This document shows, piece by piece, positions 27,936 to 38,744 of a stretch of 64,000 nucleotides of DNA. Where the stretch lies: the NCBI GenBank assembly GCA_040752005.1, contig JBFMFX010000021.1, positions 1 to 64,000 of the forward strand, given 5' to 3'. The stretch's first letter is position 1; each line of letters opens with the position of its first letter. The position numbers were made by a program, and so were the translations under genes. The notes under the pieces were generated by a model. It had not been told where the DNA came from. It worked only from the letters and a program-made list of their open reading frames with translations, and searched no databases. This stretch comes from RBG-16-66-20 sp040752005. GTDB taxonomy: Bacteria > Pseudomonadota > Gammaproteobacteria > Burkholderiales > SG8-39.

Positions 27936-28280
27936 GTGACCGGGCGCATCGTCACCGGCGCGCGTTACGGCCTGCGCGACTGGCTCGCGCAGCGAATCAC
28001 CGCCGTCATCATGGCGGTGTACACGGTGATTGTGCTTGCCGCGCTGATGTGGGGCGCGCCGATCACCTATCCGGTGTGGAAGGAGCTCTTCGCGCACGGA
28101 TGGATGCGGGTCGCGACGCTGATCTTCGCGGTGTGCCTGGGCTGGCACGCCTGGGTCGGCGTGCGCGACATCCTGATGGACTATATCAAGCCCGACGGGT
28201 TGCGCCTTGCGCTGCATGTGATGACGCTGCTCGTGATCGCGTCCTGGATCGGGTGGACGGTGCAGATCCTGTGGAGGTGA
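27936..28280 (+). CDS. sdhD: Succinate dehydrogenase membrane anchor subunit
   Basis: 114 residues from GTG, 7 bp after sdhC. ARYGLRDWLAQRITAVIM is the SdhD N-terminal motif; helices lie at about 21-41, 56-76 and 91-111. The His in LGWHAWVGVRDILMDYIKP is the likely second heme ligand, and D/Y residues in that block take part in the quinone site. It pairs with SdhC to form cytochrome b556. Confidence 0.92.
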   Translation: MTGRIVTGARYGLRDWLAQRITAVIMAVYTVIVLAALMWGAPITYPVWKELFAHGWMRVATLIFAVCLGWHAWVGVRDILMDYIKPDGLRLALHVMTLLVIASWIGWTVQILWR

Positions 28281-28281
28281 G

Positions 28282-30051
28282 ATGACGCTCCCGGTCCGGC
28301 GGTTCGACGCCATCGTGGTCGGGGCGGGCGGCTCGGGGATGCGAGCGGCGCTGGAACTCGCCCGCTCCAACCTCAAGGTAGCGGTGCTCACCAAGGTGTT
28401 TCCGACGCGCTCGCACACCGTGGCGGCGCAGGGCGGCGTGGCGGCGCCGCTGGCGAATTCGGCCGAGGACAACTGGCACTGGCACATGTACGACACCGTC
28501 AAGGGGTCGGACTATCTCGGCGACCAGGACGCGATCGAATACATGTGCCGGCGCGCGATCGAGGTGGTGGTGGAGCTCGAGCACATGGGCATGCCGTTCG
28601 ACCGCCTGGAGAACGGCAAGATCTACCAGCGCCCGTTTGGCGGTCACACCCAGAACTACGGCAGTCCGAAAATGGCGATGCGCGCCTGCGCGGCCGCCGA
28701 CCGCACCGGGCATGCGATGCTGCACACGCTTTACCAGCAGAACGTCCGGGCGAACACGCAGTTCTTCGTCGAATGGATGGCGCTCGATCTGATCCGCGAC
28801 CCGCAGGACGGCGCCGTGATCGGCGTCACCGCGCTGGAGATGGAGACGGGGGAAGTCTCCATCTTCCAGGCCAAGGCGACGCTGCTCGCCACGGGTGGCT
28901 CGGGGCGCATGTTCTTTTCCTCGACCAACGCGTTCATCAACACCGGCGACGGCCTGGGTATGGTGCTGCGCGCGGAGCTTCCGGTCCAGGACATGGAGTT
29001 CTACCAGTTCCACCCGACCGGGGTGTACGGGGCCGGTGTGCTGATCACCGAGGGCGTGCGCGGCGAGGGCGGGTATCTGCTCAACAGCAGGGGCGAGCGG
29101 TTCATGGAGCGCTACGCGCCGAACGCCAAGGACCTCGCCAGCCGCGACGTGGTGTCGCGCGCGATGACCACCGAGATCAAGGAAGGGCGCGGCTGCGGGC
29201 CGCATGGCGACCACGTGATGCTCAAGCTCGATCACCTCGGACCCGAGGTGATCAACCAGCGCCTGCCCGGCATCCGCGAGATCGCGATCAAGTTCGCCAA
29301 CGTGGACCCGGTGCGCGAGCCGATTCCGGTGGTGCCGACGGCGCACTACCAGATGGGCGGCATTCCCACCAATTACATGGGTCAGGTGGTGGCGCCGGCC
29401 GGCAGTCGCCCGGAGGTGATCGTCCCGGGCCTGTACGCCGCCGGCGAGTGCGCCTGCGTGTCGGTGCACGGCGCCAACCGCCTCGGCTGCAACTCGCTGC
29501 TCGATCTGCTGGTGTTCGGAAAGTCCTCGGGCGAGCAGATCCTCCGCGACATCGCGGGGCAGCCCCGGCCGCACCGCAATCTGCCGAAGGACGCGGGCGA
29601 GCTGACGCGCGCGCGCCTTGCGCGCCTGGACTCGGCGCGCTCGGGCGAGCGCGTGGCCGACGTGCTGAACGAACTGCGGCGCACGATGCAGGCGCATTGC
29701 GGGGTGTTCCGGTTCCCGGATGACCTCGTCAAGGGGGTGGCGAAAATGAAGGAGATCGCCGAGCGCGCGGGCCGCACGTTTATCACCGACCGCTCGAAGG
29801 TGTTCAACACTGCGCGCGTCGAGGCGCTGGAGCTCGACAACCTGGTCGAAACGGCGCTCGCGACGGTGATCTCGGCGGAGGCGCGCAAGGAAAGCCGCGG
29901 CGCGCATGCGCGCGCCGACTACCCGGAGCGCGACGACGTCAACTGGATGAAGCACACGCTGTACTACCGGGACGGGCGGCTGGAGTACAAGCCGGTGCAC
30001 CTCAAGCCGCTGTCGGTGCAGACCATGGAGCCCAAGGTGCGGACCTACTGA
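28282..30051 (+). CDS. sdhA: Succinate dehydrogenase flavoprotein subunit
   Basis: 589 residues. It oxidises succinate to fumarate with covalently bound FAD. FAD motif IVVGAGGSGMRAALEL, the flavin-linked His H45 in TRSHTVAAQGG, substrate residues in HPTGVYGAGVLITEG and RGEGGYLLN, and the catalytic segment HYQMGGIPTN are all visible. It starts directly after sdhD and is 2 bp from sdhB. Confidence 0.98.
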   Translation: MTLPVRRFDAIVVGAGGSGMRAALELARSNLKVAVLTKVFPTRSHTVAAQGGVAAPLANSAEDNWHWHMYDTVKGSDYLGDQDAIEYMCRRAIEVVVELEHMGMPFDRLENGKIYQRPFGGHTQNYGSPKMAMRACAAADRTGHAMLHTLYQQNVRANTQFFVEWMALDLIRDPQDGAVIGVTALEMETGEVSIFQAKATLLATGGSGRMFFSSTNAFINTGDGLGMVLRAELPVQDMEFYQFHPTGVYGAGVLITEGVRGEGGYLLNSRGERFMERYAPNAKDLASRDVVSRAMTTEIKEGRGCGPHGDHVMLKLDHLGPEVINQRLPGIREIAIKFANVDPVREPIPVVPTAHYQMGGIPTNYMGQVVAPAGSRPEVIVPGLYAAGECACVSVHGANRLGCNSLLDLLVFGKSSGEQILRDIAGQPRPHRNLPKDAGELTRARLARLDSARSGERVADVLNELRRTMQAHCGVFRFPDDLVKGVAKMKEIAERAGRTFITDRSKVFNTARVEALELDNLVETALATVISAEARKESRGAHARADYPERDDVNWMKHTLYYRDGRLEYKPVHLKPLSVQTMEPKVRTY

Positions 30052-30053
30052 CC

Positions 30054-30749
30054 ATGAAGCTGACCATCTACCGCTACGACCCGGAGAAGGACGAGCGCCC
30101 GCGCATGCAGGACTACGAGGTGACGCTCGAGCCGAGCGACCGCATGCTGCTCGACGCGCTCGTCAAGGTGAAGGCGCAGGACGACACGCTGGCGTTCCGC
30201 CGCTCGTGCCGCGAGGGCGTATGCGGCTCGGACGCGATGAACATCAACGGCAGGAACGGCCTGGCCTGCATCACCCGCATCGTGGATCTGCCGGAGCACG
30301 TGACGCTGCGGCCGCTGCCCGGGTTGCCGGTGATCCGCGACCTGATCGTGGACATGACGCAGTTCTTCCGGCAGTACCACTCGATCCGGCCGTACGTCAT
30401 CAACCGCGATCCGCCGCCGGAGCGCGAGCGGCTGCAGTCGCCCGAGGAGCGCGAGGCGCTGAACGGCCTGTACGAGTGCATCCTGTGCGCCTGCTGCTCG
30501 ACCGCCTGCCCCTCGTTCTGGTGGAACCCGGACAAGTTCGTCGGCCCGGCGGGCCTGCTCCAGGCGTATCGCTTCATCGCCGACTCGCGCGATCATGCGA
30601 CCGCCGAGCGCCTGGACGATCTCGAGGACCCGTATCGGCTGTTCCGCTGCCACACCATCATGAACTGCGTGGACGTGTGCCCGAAGGGGCTCAACCCGAC
30701 GCGGGCGATCGGCAAGATCAAGGAACTGATGGTCAGGCGCGCGGTGTAG
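30054..30749 (+). CDS. sdhB: Succinate dehydrogenase iron-sulfur subunit
   Basis: 231 residues with three clusters: [2Fe-2S] in CREGVCGSD plus a further Cys in GLACITRI, [4Fe-4S] in CILCACCSTACP, and [3Fe-4S] in CHTIMNCVDVCPKGLNP. It carries electrons from SdhA to the membrane subunits. The tail ends GKIKELMVRRAV as in other betaproteobacterial SdhB. Confidence 0.98.
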   Translation: MKLTIYRYDPEKDERPRMQDYEVTLEPSDRMLLDALVKVKAQDDTLAFRRSCREGVCGSDAMNINGRNGLACITRIVDLPEHVTLRPLPGLPVIRDLIVDMTQFFRQYHSIRPYVINRDPPPERERLQSPEEREALNGLYECILCACCSTACPSFWWNPDKFVGPAGLLQAYRFIADSRDHATAERLDDLEDPYRLFRCHTIMNCVDVCPKGLNPTRAIGKIKELMVRRAV

Positions 30750-30753
30750 AGCC

Positions 30754-30984
30754 GTGGACCGGGTTGCCGCGAATCGTCTCCGGTGGCGATGCAGGCGCGG
30801 CCTGCTCGAGCTGGATCTTGTTCTCGACCGGCTGCTGGCGAGCGGCGTCGCCGAGGACGAGCTGGGCCCGCTCGGCGAGCTGCTGGAGCTTCCGGACAAC
30901 GACCTGTGGGACATCGTCAGCGGCCGCAGCGAGCGCTACGAGCCGCGGCTGGCGGCGATCGTGGCGCGGCTGCGCGCCGCCTAG
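30754..30984 (+). CDS. sdhE: FAD assembly factor SdhE
   Basis: 76 residues from GTG, 4 bp after sdhB. The family motif RGLLELD (normally RGxxExD) is at about 15-21 (RRGLLELDLVL), and LLELPDNDLWDIVSG follows as usual. SdhE helps attach FAD covalently to SdhA, which fits its position in the operon. The N-terminus is short and basic. Length is slightly below the typical 80-90 residues. Confidence 0.9.
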   Translation: MDRVAANRLRWRCRRGLLELDLVLDRLLASGVAEDELGPLGELLELPDNDLWDIVSGRSERYEPRLAAIVARLRAA

Positions 30985-30997
30985 ACAGGAGAACGCC

Positions 30998-32287
<1,290 letters not shown>

Positions 32288-32305
32288 CGTGCGAGGGCCC
32301 GCGCC

Positions 32306-35173
32306 ATGATGAAGCAGTTTCTGGAGACCTCGTGGCTTTTCGGCGGCAACGCGCCCTTCGTCGAGGAGCTGTACGAGTCCTACCTGCAGGACCCGGCTTC
32401 GGTGCCGCAGGAGTGGCGCGCCTACTTCGACCGCATGCAGGCGCTGCCCGGCGGCAAGGACATCGCGCACGCCCCGGTCGTCGAGGCCTTCGCCAAGCTC
32501 GCCCGCGAGGGTGCGGTGCGCCTTGCGCCGCCGGCGGATCTCGAGCGCAAGCAGGTCGCGGTGATTCAACTGGTCGCCGAGTACCGCTTCCGCGGCTGCC
32601 TGCTCGCGGACCTCGATCCGCTCAAGCGGCTGCCGAAGCCGCACATCGTCGAGCTGGAGCCGGGCTACTACGACCTGACCGACGCCGACATGGACACGGT
32701 GTTCAACACCGGCACGCTGATGGGCCCGGAGCAGGCGACGCTGCGCGAGATCATCCAGCACCTGCGCGAGACCTACTGCGGCACGCTCGGTGTCGAGTAT
32801 ATGTACCTGTCCAGCCGCGCCGAGAAGCGCTGGATCCAGGAACGGCTCGAACCGATCCGCTCGCGGCCGTCCTACGGCCCGGACATGAAGCGCCACATCC
32901 TGGAGCGGCTCACCGCCGCCGAGGGGCTGGAGCGCTATCTGCACACGCGCTACGTCGGACAGAAGCGCTTTTCGCTCGAAGGCGGCGAGACGCTGATCCC
33001 GATGCTCGATGCGCTGCTGCAGCGCGCCGGCGCCGCCGGCATCCAGGAACTGGTGATCGGCATGGCGCACCGCGGGCGCCTGAACGTGCTGGTGAACACC
33101 CTCGGCAAGATGCCGAAGGACCTGTTCCGCGAGTTCGAGGGCCATCACGACGAATCGCTGCTCGCCGGCGACGTGAAGTATCACCAGGGCTTTTCGTCCG
33201 ACATCGCGACGCCGGGCGGGCCGATGCACCTGACGCTCGCCTTCAACCCGTCGCATCTGGAAATCGTGAACCCGGTGGTCGAAGGCTCGGTGCGCGCGCG
33301 CCAGCACCGGCGCAAGGACCGCGACGGCTCGCAGGTGCTGCCGGTGCTGATCCACGGCGATGCCGCGGTCGCCGGGCAGGGGGTGGTGATGGAGACGTTG
33401 AACCTCTCGCAGACGCGCGGCTACGGCACCGGCGGCACGGTGCACATCGTCGTCAACAACCAGATCGGCTTCACCACCTCCGACCCGCGCGACGTGCGCT
33501 CGACGCTTTACTGCACCGACGTCATGAAGATGGTCGAGGCGCCGATCTTCCACGTCAACGGCGACGACCCCGAGACGGCGGTGATGGCGATCGAGATGGC
33601 ACTCGATTACCGCATGACGTTCAGGAAGGACGTGGTGGTGGACCTGGTCTGCTTCCGCAAGCTCGGCCACAACGAGCAGGACGAGCCGATGGTGACGCAG
33701 CCGCTGATGTACAAGATCATCAACCGCCATCCCGGCACGCGCAAGCTCTACGCCGACCGTCTGGTCGCGCAGGGCGTGGTCGCGCCCGACGAGCCGGAAA
33801 AGATGGTCGCCGAGTATCGCCAGGCGCTGGAGGCGGGCACCCACACCAACAAGACGATCCTTTCCAACTACAAGCCGCCGTTCGCCGTCGACTGGTCGAG
33901 GTTCAAGGGCACGAAGTGGAACGAGAACGACGACACGCGCATCCCCCTGGAGACGCTGAAGGAGCTGGCCGAGCGGATCACGACCATCCCGCCGAACTTC
34001 AAGCTCCATCCGCGCGTGGAGAGAATCATCGCCGACCGGCGCCTGATGGGGCAGGGCAAGATCCCCGTGGACTGGGGCATGGCCGAGCACCTCGCCTACG
34101 CGTCGCTGCTCAAGGAGGGCTATTCGGTGCGCATCTCCGGCCAGGACAGCGGGCGCGGCACGTTCTTCCACCGCCACGCGGTGCTGCACGACCAGAACCG
34201 CGAACGCTGGGACCAGGGCACCTACGTGCCGCTGCAGCACGTGGCGCCGAACCAGGGCGACTTCGTGGTGATCGACTCGCCGCTCTCCGAGGAGGCAGTG
34301 CTCGGCTTCGAGTACGGCTACGCCACCTCGGAGCCGAACGAGCTGGTGGTGTGGGAGGCGCAGTTCGGCGACTTCGCCAACGGCGCGCAGGTGGTGATCG
34401 ACCAGTTCATCGCCTCGGGCGAGGTCAAGTGGGGGCGCATCTGCGGCATGGTCCTGATGCTGCCGCACGGCTACGAGGGACAGGGTCCGGAGCATTCCTC
34501 CGGCCGCATCGAGCGGTTCCTGCAGCTGTGCGCCGACTACAACATGCAGATCTGCATCCCGGCGACGCCGGTGCAGCTGTTCTTCCTCCTGCGCCGGCAG
34601 ATGATCCGGCCGTGGCGCAAACCGCTCATCATCTTCACGCCCAAGAGCCTGCTGCGGCACAAGGAGTCCGTCTCGCCGCTGGAGGAGTTCGCCGAAAGCA
34701 AGTTCCAGCCGGTGAACGGCGAGTGGGACGCCGACATCGATCCCAAGGAGGTCAAGCGCGTCATCTTCTGCAGCGGCAAGGTGTTCTTCGAGCTGCTCGC
34801 CTACCGCCGCGAGAAGGGCATCAAGGACGTGGCGATCGTGCGCATCGCGCAGCTCTACCCCTTCCCGCACGAAGAGTTCCAGGCGCAGATCGACCTCTAT
34901 GGCGCGGCTAAGGAAGTGCTGTGGTGCCAGGAGGAGCCGGGCAACCAGGGCGCCTGGCACCGCATCCAGCATTACCTGCTGCGCCACATGCGCCCGGACC
35001 AGGTGCTCGCCTACGCGACGCGCAAGTCCTCGGCGGCGCCAGCGGTAGGATACCTCTCGCTGCACCTGCAGCAGCAGCGGCAGGTGATCGAGGCCGCCTT
35101 CGCGCCGATCACCGACAACCTCGTCATGCCGATCCAGGGTACCGCCCGAAAAGGAAGAAAACATGCTCGTTGA
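32306..35173 (+). CDS. odhA: 2-oxoglutarate dehydrogenase E1 component
   Basis: 955 residues, full length. Thiamine-diphosphate-dependent decarboxylation of 2-oxoglutarate and transfer to lipoyl-OdhB. The N-terminal FLETSWLFGGNAPFVEELYESYLQDP segment, GMAHRGRLNVLVNTLGK, HGDAAVAGQGVVMETLNLS (ThDP/Mg site), RKLGHNEQDEP and the C-terminal QEEPGNQGAWHRI are family landmarks. It overlaps odhB by 11 bp. Confidence 0.98.
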   Translation: MMKQFLETSWLFGGNAPFVEELYESYLQDPASVPQEWRAYFDRMQALPGGKDIAHAPVVEAFAKLAREGAVRLAPPADLERKQVAVIQLVAEYRFRGCLLADLDPLKRLPKPHIVELEPGYYDLTDADMDTVFNTGTLMGPEQATLREIIQHLRETYCGTLGVEYMYLSSRAEKRWIQERLEPIRSRPSYGPDMKRHILERLTAAEGLERYLHTRYVGQKRFSLEGGETLIPMLDALLQRAGAAGIQELVIGMAHRGRLNVLVNTLGKMPKDLFREFEGHHDESLLAGDVKYHQGFSSDIATPGGPMHLTLAFNPSHLEIVNPVVEGSVRARQHRRKDRDGSQVLPVLIHGDAAVAGQGVVMETLNLSQTRGYGTGGTVHIVVNNQIGFTTSDPRDVRSTLYCTDVMKMVEAPIFHVNGDDPETAVMAIEMALDYRMTFRKDVVVDLVCFRKLGHNEQDEPMVTQPLMYKIINRHPGTRKLYADRLVAQGVVAPDEPEKMVAEYRQALEAGTHTNKTILSNYKPPFAVDWSRFKGTKWNENDDTRIPLETLKELAERITTIPPNFKLHPRVERIIADRRLMGQGKIPVDWGMAEHLAYASLLKEGYSVRISGQDSGRGTFFHRHAVLHDQNRERWDQGTYVPLQHVAPNQGDFVVIDSPLSEEAVLGFEYGYATSEPNELVVWEAQFGDFANGAQVVIDQFIASGEVKWGRICGMVLMLPHGYEGQGPEHSSGRIERFLQLCADYNMQICIPATPVQLFFLLRRQMIRPWRKPLIIFTPKSLLRHKESVSPLEEFAESKFQPVNGEWDADIDPKEVKRVIFCSGKVFFELLAYRREKGIKDVAIVRIAQLYPFPHEEFQAQIDLYGAAKEVLWCQEEPGNQGAWHRIQHYLLRHMRPDQVLAYATRKSSAAPAVGYLSLHLQQQRQVIEAAFAPITDNLVMPIQGTARKGRKHAR

Positions 35174-36416
35174 GGTGAAGGTGCCGCAGCTGTCGGAGTC
35201 GGTCTCCGAGGCGACGCTGCTCACCTGGCACAAGAAGCCCGGCGAGGCGGTGAAGCGCGACGAGAACCTGGTGGACATCGAGACCGACAAGGTCGTGCTG
35301 GAGATGCCGAGCCCCGCCGACGGGGTGCTGGTGAACGTGCTCAAGGGCGACCGCGGCACCGTGGTCGCGGGCGAGGTGATCGCCACCATAGACACCGAGG
35401 CGAAGCCCACCGTCGGGCCGGCCGCTGGGCCGCCCGGGGTGGGTGCCGCGCCGGCGCCGGCGAACGCCGCTGCGGCGCCGGCGGCTCACGCTGCGGCCGT
35501 GATGCCGGCGGCGCGCAAAGCGGCCGCCGACCGCGGTATTGACACCGCGCAGGTGGAGGGCACCGGGCGCGGCGGGCGGGTGACCAAAGCGGACGTGCTC
35601 GAGCACGCGGCGCGCGCCGAGCGCCAGCCGGCGGCGCAGCCCGCGCCGAGCCCGGCGCCGGCGGCACCCCTTCCGCAGCCGGGGGCACCGGTCAACGTCG
35701 AGCGGCTGCTTGCCGGCCGGCCCGAGCAGCGCGTGCCCATGTCGCGCCTGAGGGCGCGGATCGCCGAGCGGCTGGTGCAGTCGCAGCGCACGGCGGCGAT
35801 CCTGACCACCTTCAACGAAGTCAACATGGCGCCGGTGCTCGAGCTGAGGAGGAAATACGGGGAGCGCTTCGAAAAGGAGCACGGTGTGCGCCTCGGCATC
35901 ATGTCCTTCTTCGTCAAGGCGGCGGTGTACGCGCTCAAGAAGTACCCGATCGTCAACGCCTCGGTGGACGGCAACGACATCGTCTATCACGGCTACTACG
36001 ACATCGGCGTCGCCGTCGGCAGTCCGCGCGGGCTGGTGGTGCCGATCCTGCGCGATGCCGACAAGATGTCGTTCGCGGCGATCGAGAAGGCGATCGCCGA
36101 CTTCGGCAAGCGCGCGCAGGAGGGCAAGCTCGCGCTGGAGGAGCTGGCCGGCGGCACCTTCACCATCTCCAACGGCGGGGTGTTCGGCTCGATGCTCTCG
36201 ACGCCGATCATCAACCCGCCGCAGTCGGCGATTCTCGGCGTGCACGCGACCAAGGACCGGCCGGTGGTCGAGAACGGGCAGATCGTGATCCGGCCGATGA
36301 ATTACCTCGCGCTGTCCTACGACCACCGCATCATTGACGGGCGCGAGGCGGTGCTTGCGCTGGTAGCGATCAAGGAGGCGCTGGAGGATCCGGCGCGGCT
36401 CGCGCTGGAGATCTAG
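35163..36416 (+). CDS. odhB: Dihydrolipoyllysine-residue succinyltransferase (E2 of 2-oxoglutarate dehydrogenase)
   Basis: 417 residues. One lipoyl domain (about 1-76) with the modified Lys in VDIETDKVVLEMPSP, an Ala/Pro-rich linker (about 80-115), the E1/E3-binding domain (ARKAAADRGIDTAQVEGTGRGGRVTKADV), a second Ala/Pro linker, and the catalytic domain with YDHRIIDGREAVL at the end. It transfers succinyl groups to CoA. AAGGAAGAAAAC precedes the start. Confidence 0.98.
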   Translation: MLVEVKVPQLSESVSEATLLTWHKKPGEAVKRDENLVDIETDKVVLEMPSPADGVLVNVLKGDRGTVVAGEVIATIDTEAKPTVGPAAGPPGVGAAPAPANAAAAPAAHAAAVMPAARKAAADRGIDTAQVEGTGRGGRVTKADVLEHAARAERQPAAQPAPSPAPAAPLPQPGAPVNVERLLAGRPEQRVPMSRLRARIAERLVQSQRTAAILTTFNEVNMAPVLELRRKYGERFEKEHGVRLGIMSFFVKAAVYALKKYPIVNASVDGNDIVYHGYYDIGVAVGSPRGLVVPILRDADKMSFAAIEKAIADFGKRAQEGKLALEELAGGTFTISNGGVFGSMLSTPIINPPQSAILGVHATKDRPVVENGQIVIRPMNYLALSYDHRIIDGREAVLALVAIKEALEDPARLALEI

Positions 36417-36423
36417 GGGCCGG

Positions 36424-37839
36424 ATGAAGTCCTTCGACGTCGCGGTGATCGGGGCGGGACCCGCCGGCTACATCGCCGCGATCCGCTGCGCGCAGCTGGG
36501 TTTTTCCGTCGCCTGTGTCGAGGAGTGGAAGACGCCGGCGGGCGAGTACGCGCTCGGCGGCACCTGCCTCAACGTCGGCTGCATTCCGTCCAAGGCGCTG
36601 CTCGAATCCTCGGAGAACTACGAACGGGTGCTGCACCGGTTCAAGGCGCACGGCATCGTGGCGACCGGCGTGAAACTCGACCTGAAAGCGATGCTGGACA
36701 GGAAGGACCGCATCGTCGCGCGGATGACCGGCGGCATCGCGGGGCTTTTCCGCAAGAACAAGGTGGCGTGGCTGAAGGGCCACGGCCGGCTGCTTGCCGG
36801 CGGGCCGCCGTGGAAGCTTCAGGCCGGGGAGGAGGAGATCGAGGCGAGGAACGTCATCCTCGCCACCGGGTCGAAGGCGCGCCGCCTTCCGGGCGTCGAG
36901 GTGGACAACAAGGTGATCTGCGACAACGAGGGCGCGCTCGCGTTCGATTCGGTGCCCGAGCGCCTCGGCGTGGTCGGTGCCGGAGTGATCGGCCTGGAGC
37001 TGGGTAGCGTCTGGCGCCGGCTCGGCTCGAAGGTAAAGGTGCTGGAAGCGCTGCCCGAATTTCTCGGTGCCGCCGACGAGACAGTGGCGGCGGAAGCCTG
37101 GAAGATCTTCACCGGAAAGCAGGCGCTCGACATCGAGCTCGGCGTGTCAATTCGAAGCGTCAAACGGACGAAGAAAGGTGTCAAGATTCAATATGATGCG
37201 AGCGACAAATCAAGTAAAACCTTCGAATGCGACCGGCTGATCGTCGCAATCGGTCGCGTACCGAACACAGAGGGGCTGGGCGCAGAAGACGTCGGCCTGA
37301 AGCTCGACGCGCGCGGGTTCATCGAGGTGGACGATCGGTGCCGGACGGCGCTGCCCGGGATCTACGCGATCGGCGACGTGGTGCGCGGGCCGATGCTCGC
37401 GCACAAGGGCGAGGACGAAGGCGTGATGGTGGCCGAGATCATCGCCGGCCAGCACGGCCACGTGAATTACGACGCCATTCCTTGGGTGATCTACACCGCC
37501 CCGGAGATCGCCTGGGTCGGCAAGACCGAGCAGCAACTGCGCAACGCGGGCGTCGCGTACCGCGCCGGGCGTTTTCCGTTCGCGTACAACGGCCGCGCGC
37601 TCGGGCGCGAGGAGCCCGAGGGGTTCGTCAAGATCCTCGCTGAGGCAAGGACCGACCGCATCCTCGGCGTGCACTGCATCGGCAGCCTCGCCTCCGAGCT
37701 CATCGCCGAAGCCGTCGTCGCCATCGAGTTCGGTGCGGCGGCCGAGGACATCGCGCGCATCTGTCATGCGCATCCCTCGATGTCGGAGGTGATGCGCGAG
37801 GCGGCGCTGGCGGTGGACGGACGCAGCCTGAACGGCTGA
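36424..37839 (+). CDS. lpdA: Dihydrolipoyl dehydrogenase (E3)
   Basis: 471 residues. It reoxidises lipoyl groups of OdhB with NAD. FAD motif VIGAGPAGYIAAIR, redox-active disulfide C48/C53 in GGTCLNVGCIPSK, NAD motif VVGAGVIGLELGSVWRRLGSKVKVLEA, and the C-terminal His-Glu pair in CHAHPSMSEVMREA are present. Codons for about residues 240-285 (37141-37275) are much less GC-rich than the rest and encode a Lys/Ser-rich stretch (KRTKKGVKIQYDASDKSSK), which may be a recombined segment. Confidence 0.97.
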   Translation: MKSFDVAVIGAGPAGYIAAIRCAQLGFSVACVEEWKTPAGEYALGGTCLNVGCIPSKALLESSENYERVLHRFKAHGIVATGVKLDLKAMLDRKDRIVARMTGGIAGLFRKNKVAWLKGHGRLLAGGPPWKLQAGEEEIEARNVILATGSKARRLPGVEVDNKVICDNEGALAFDSVPERLGVVGAGVIGLELGSVWRRLGSKVKVLEALPEFLGAADETVAAEAWKIFTGKQALDIELGVSIRSVKRTKKGVKIQYDASDKSSKTFECDRLIVAIGRVPNTEGLGAEDVGLKLDARGFIEVDDRCRTALPGIYAIGDVVRGPMLAHKGEDEGVMVAEIIAGQHGHVNYDAIPWVIYTAPEIAWVGKTEQQLRNAGVAYRAGRFPFAYNGRALGREEPEGFVKILAEARTDRILGVHCIGSLASELIAEAVVAIEFGAAAEDIARICHAHPSMSEVMREAALAVDGRSLNG

Positions 37840-37904
37840 GCGCCCTGGAGCCTCGCCTGCGCACGCCAGGGGCCGCGGCCGCCCTCGGCCCGACGGCGCA
37901 AGGC

Positions 37905-38744
37905 ATGCTGTGGATGGCCGCGACCGGGCTGCTCTTCACCGTGCTGAACGCGATCCTGAAGAAGGTGTCGCACGAGCTCGATCCGTGGCTCGTCGGCTGG
38001 CTGCGCTACGCGCTCGGCGCGCTGGTCGTGCTGCCCGCGGTGCTGCGTGCCGGTGTCTCCCGCCTCGCGCCGAGCCGCCACGGCCTACAGTTCCTGCGCG
38101 GCGTGTTTCACGCCGGCGGGCTGATGCTCTGGTTCGCCGCGCTGCCGGCGGTGTCGCTCGCCGAGCTCACGGCAATCGGCTTCAGCGGGCCGCTGTTCAT
38201 CTGCCTGGGCGCGGTGCTGTTCCTCGGCGAGCGCATGAGCGGGGCGCGCTGGCTGGCGGTGCTCGCCGGATTCGGCGGCGTGCTTCTCGTCGTGCATCCG
38301 TGGGAAGGCGGTTTCGCCGGCCCCACGACCGGGACACTGCTCATGCTCGCCTCGGCGCCGGTGTTCGCCGGATCGTTCCTGGTCGCCAAGGTGCTCACCC
38401 GCCACGACCATTCCGACGTGATCGTGTTCTGGCAGCATCTCTGGGTGGCGGTGCTGATGCTGCCGTTCGCCGTCGCGGGCTGGACGATGCCCGACGCCGC
38501 ACAGTGGGGGCTGCTCGTGCTGTGCGGCCTGCTCGGCGCCGCCGGCCACTACTGCATGACGCGCGCCTTCCGGATCGCCGACATCTCGGCCACCCAGCCG
38601 GTGAAGTTCCTCGAGCTGGTGTGGGCCTCCCTGCTCGGCTTCGCGGTCTTCGGCACGGTGCCGGCGGGCTGGACCCTCGCCGGGGGCGTGGTGATTCTCG
38701 CGAGCACGCTGTGGCTCGCGCAGCGCGAGTCGCGCGGCACATGA
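37905..38744 (+). CDS. EamA/DMT-family transporter
   Basis: 279 residues with ten hydrophobic helices in two EamA repeats; LVGWLRYALGALVVLP and LAELTAIGFSGPLFICLGAVLFLGERM are typical. Likely exports or imports a small metabolite; the substrate is not known. The frame is open some 20 codons upstream of the ATG used (37905), so the N-terminus is uncertain. Its stop overlaps the zapE start as ATGA. It is 65 bp after lpdA with no clear terminator between. Confidence 0.87.
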   Translation: MLWMAATGLLFTVLNAILKKVSHELDPWLVGWLRYALGALVVLPAVLRAGVSRLAPSRHGLQFLRGVFHAGGLMLWFAALPAVSLAELTAIGFSGPLFICLGAVLFLGERMSGARWLAVLAGFGGVLLVVHPWEGGFAGPTTGTLLMLASAPVFAGSFLVAKVLTRHDHSDVIVFWQHLWVAVLMLPFAVAGWTMPDAAQWGLLVLCGLLGAAGHYCMTRAFRIADISATQPVKFLELVWASLLGFAVFGTVPAGWTLAGGVVILASTLWLAQRESRGT

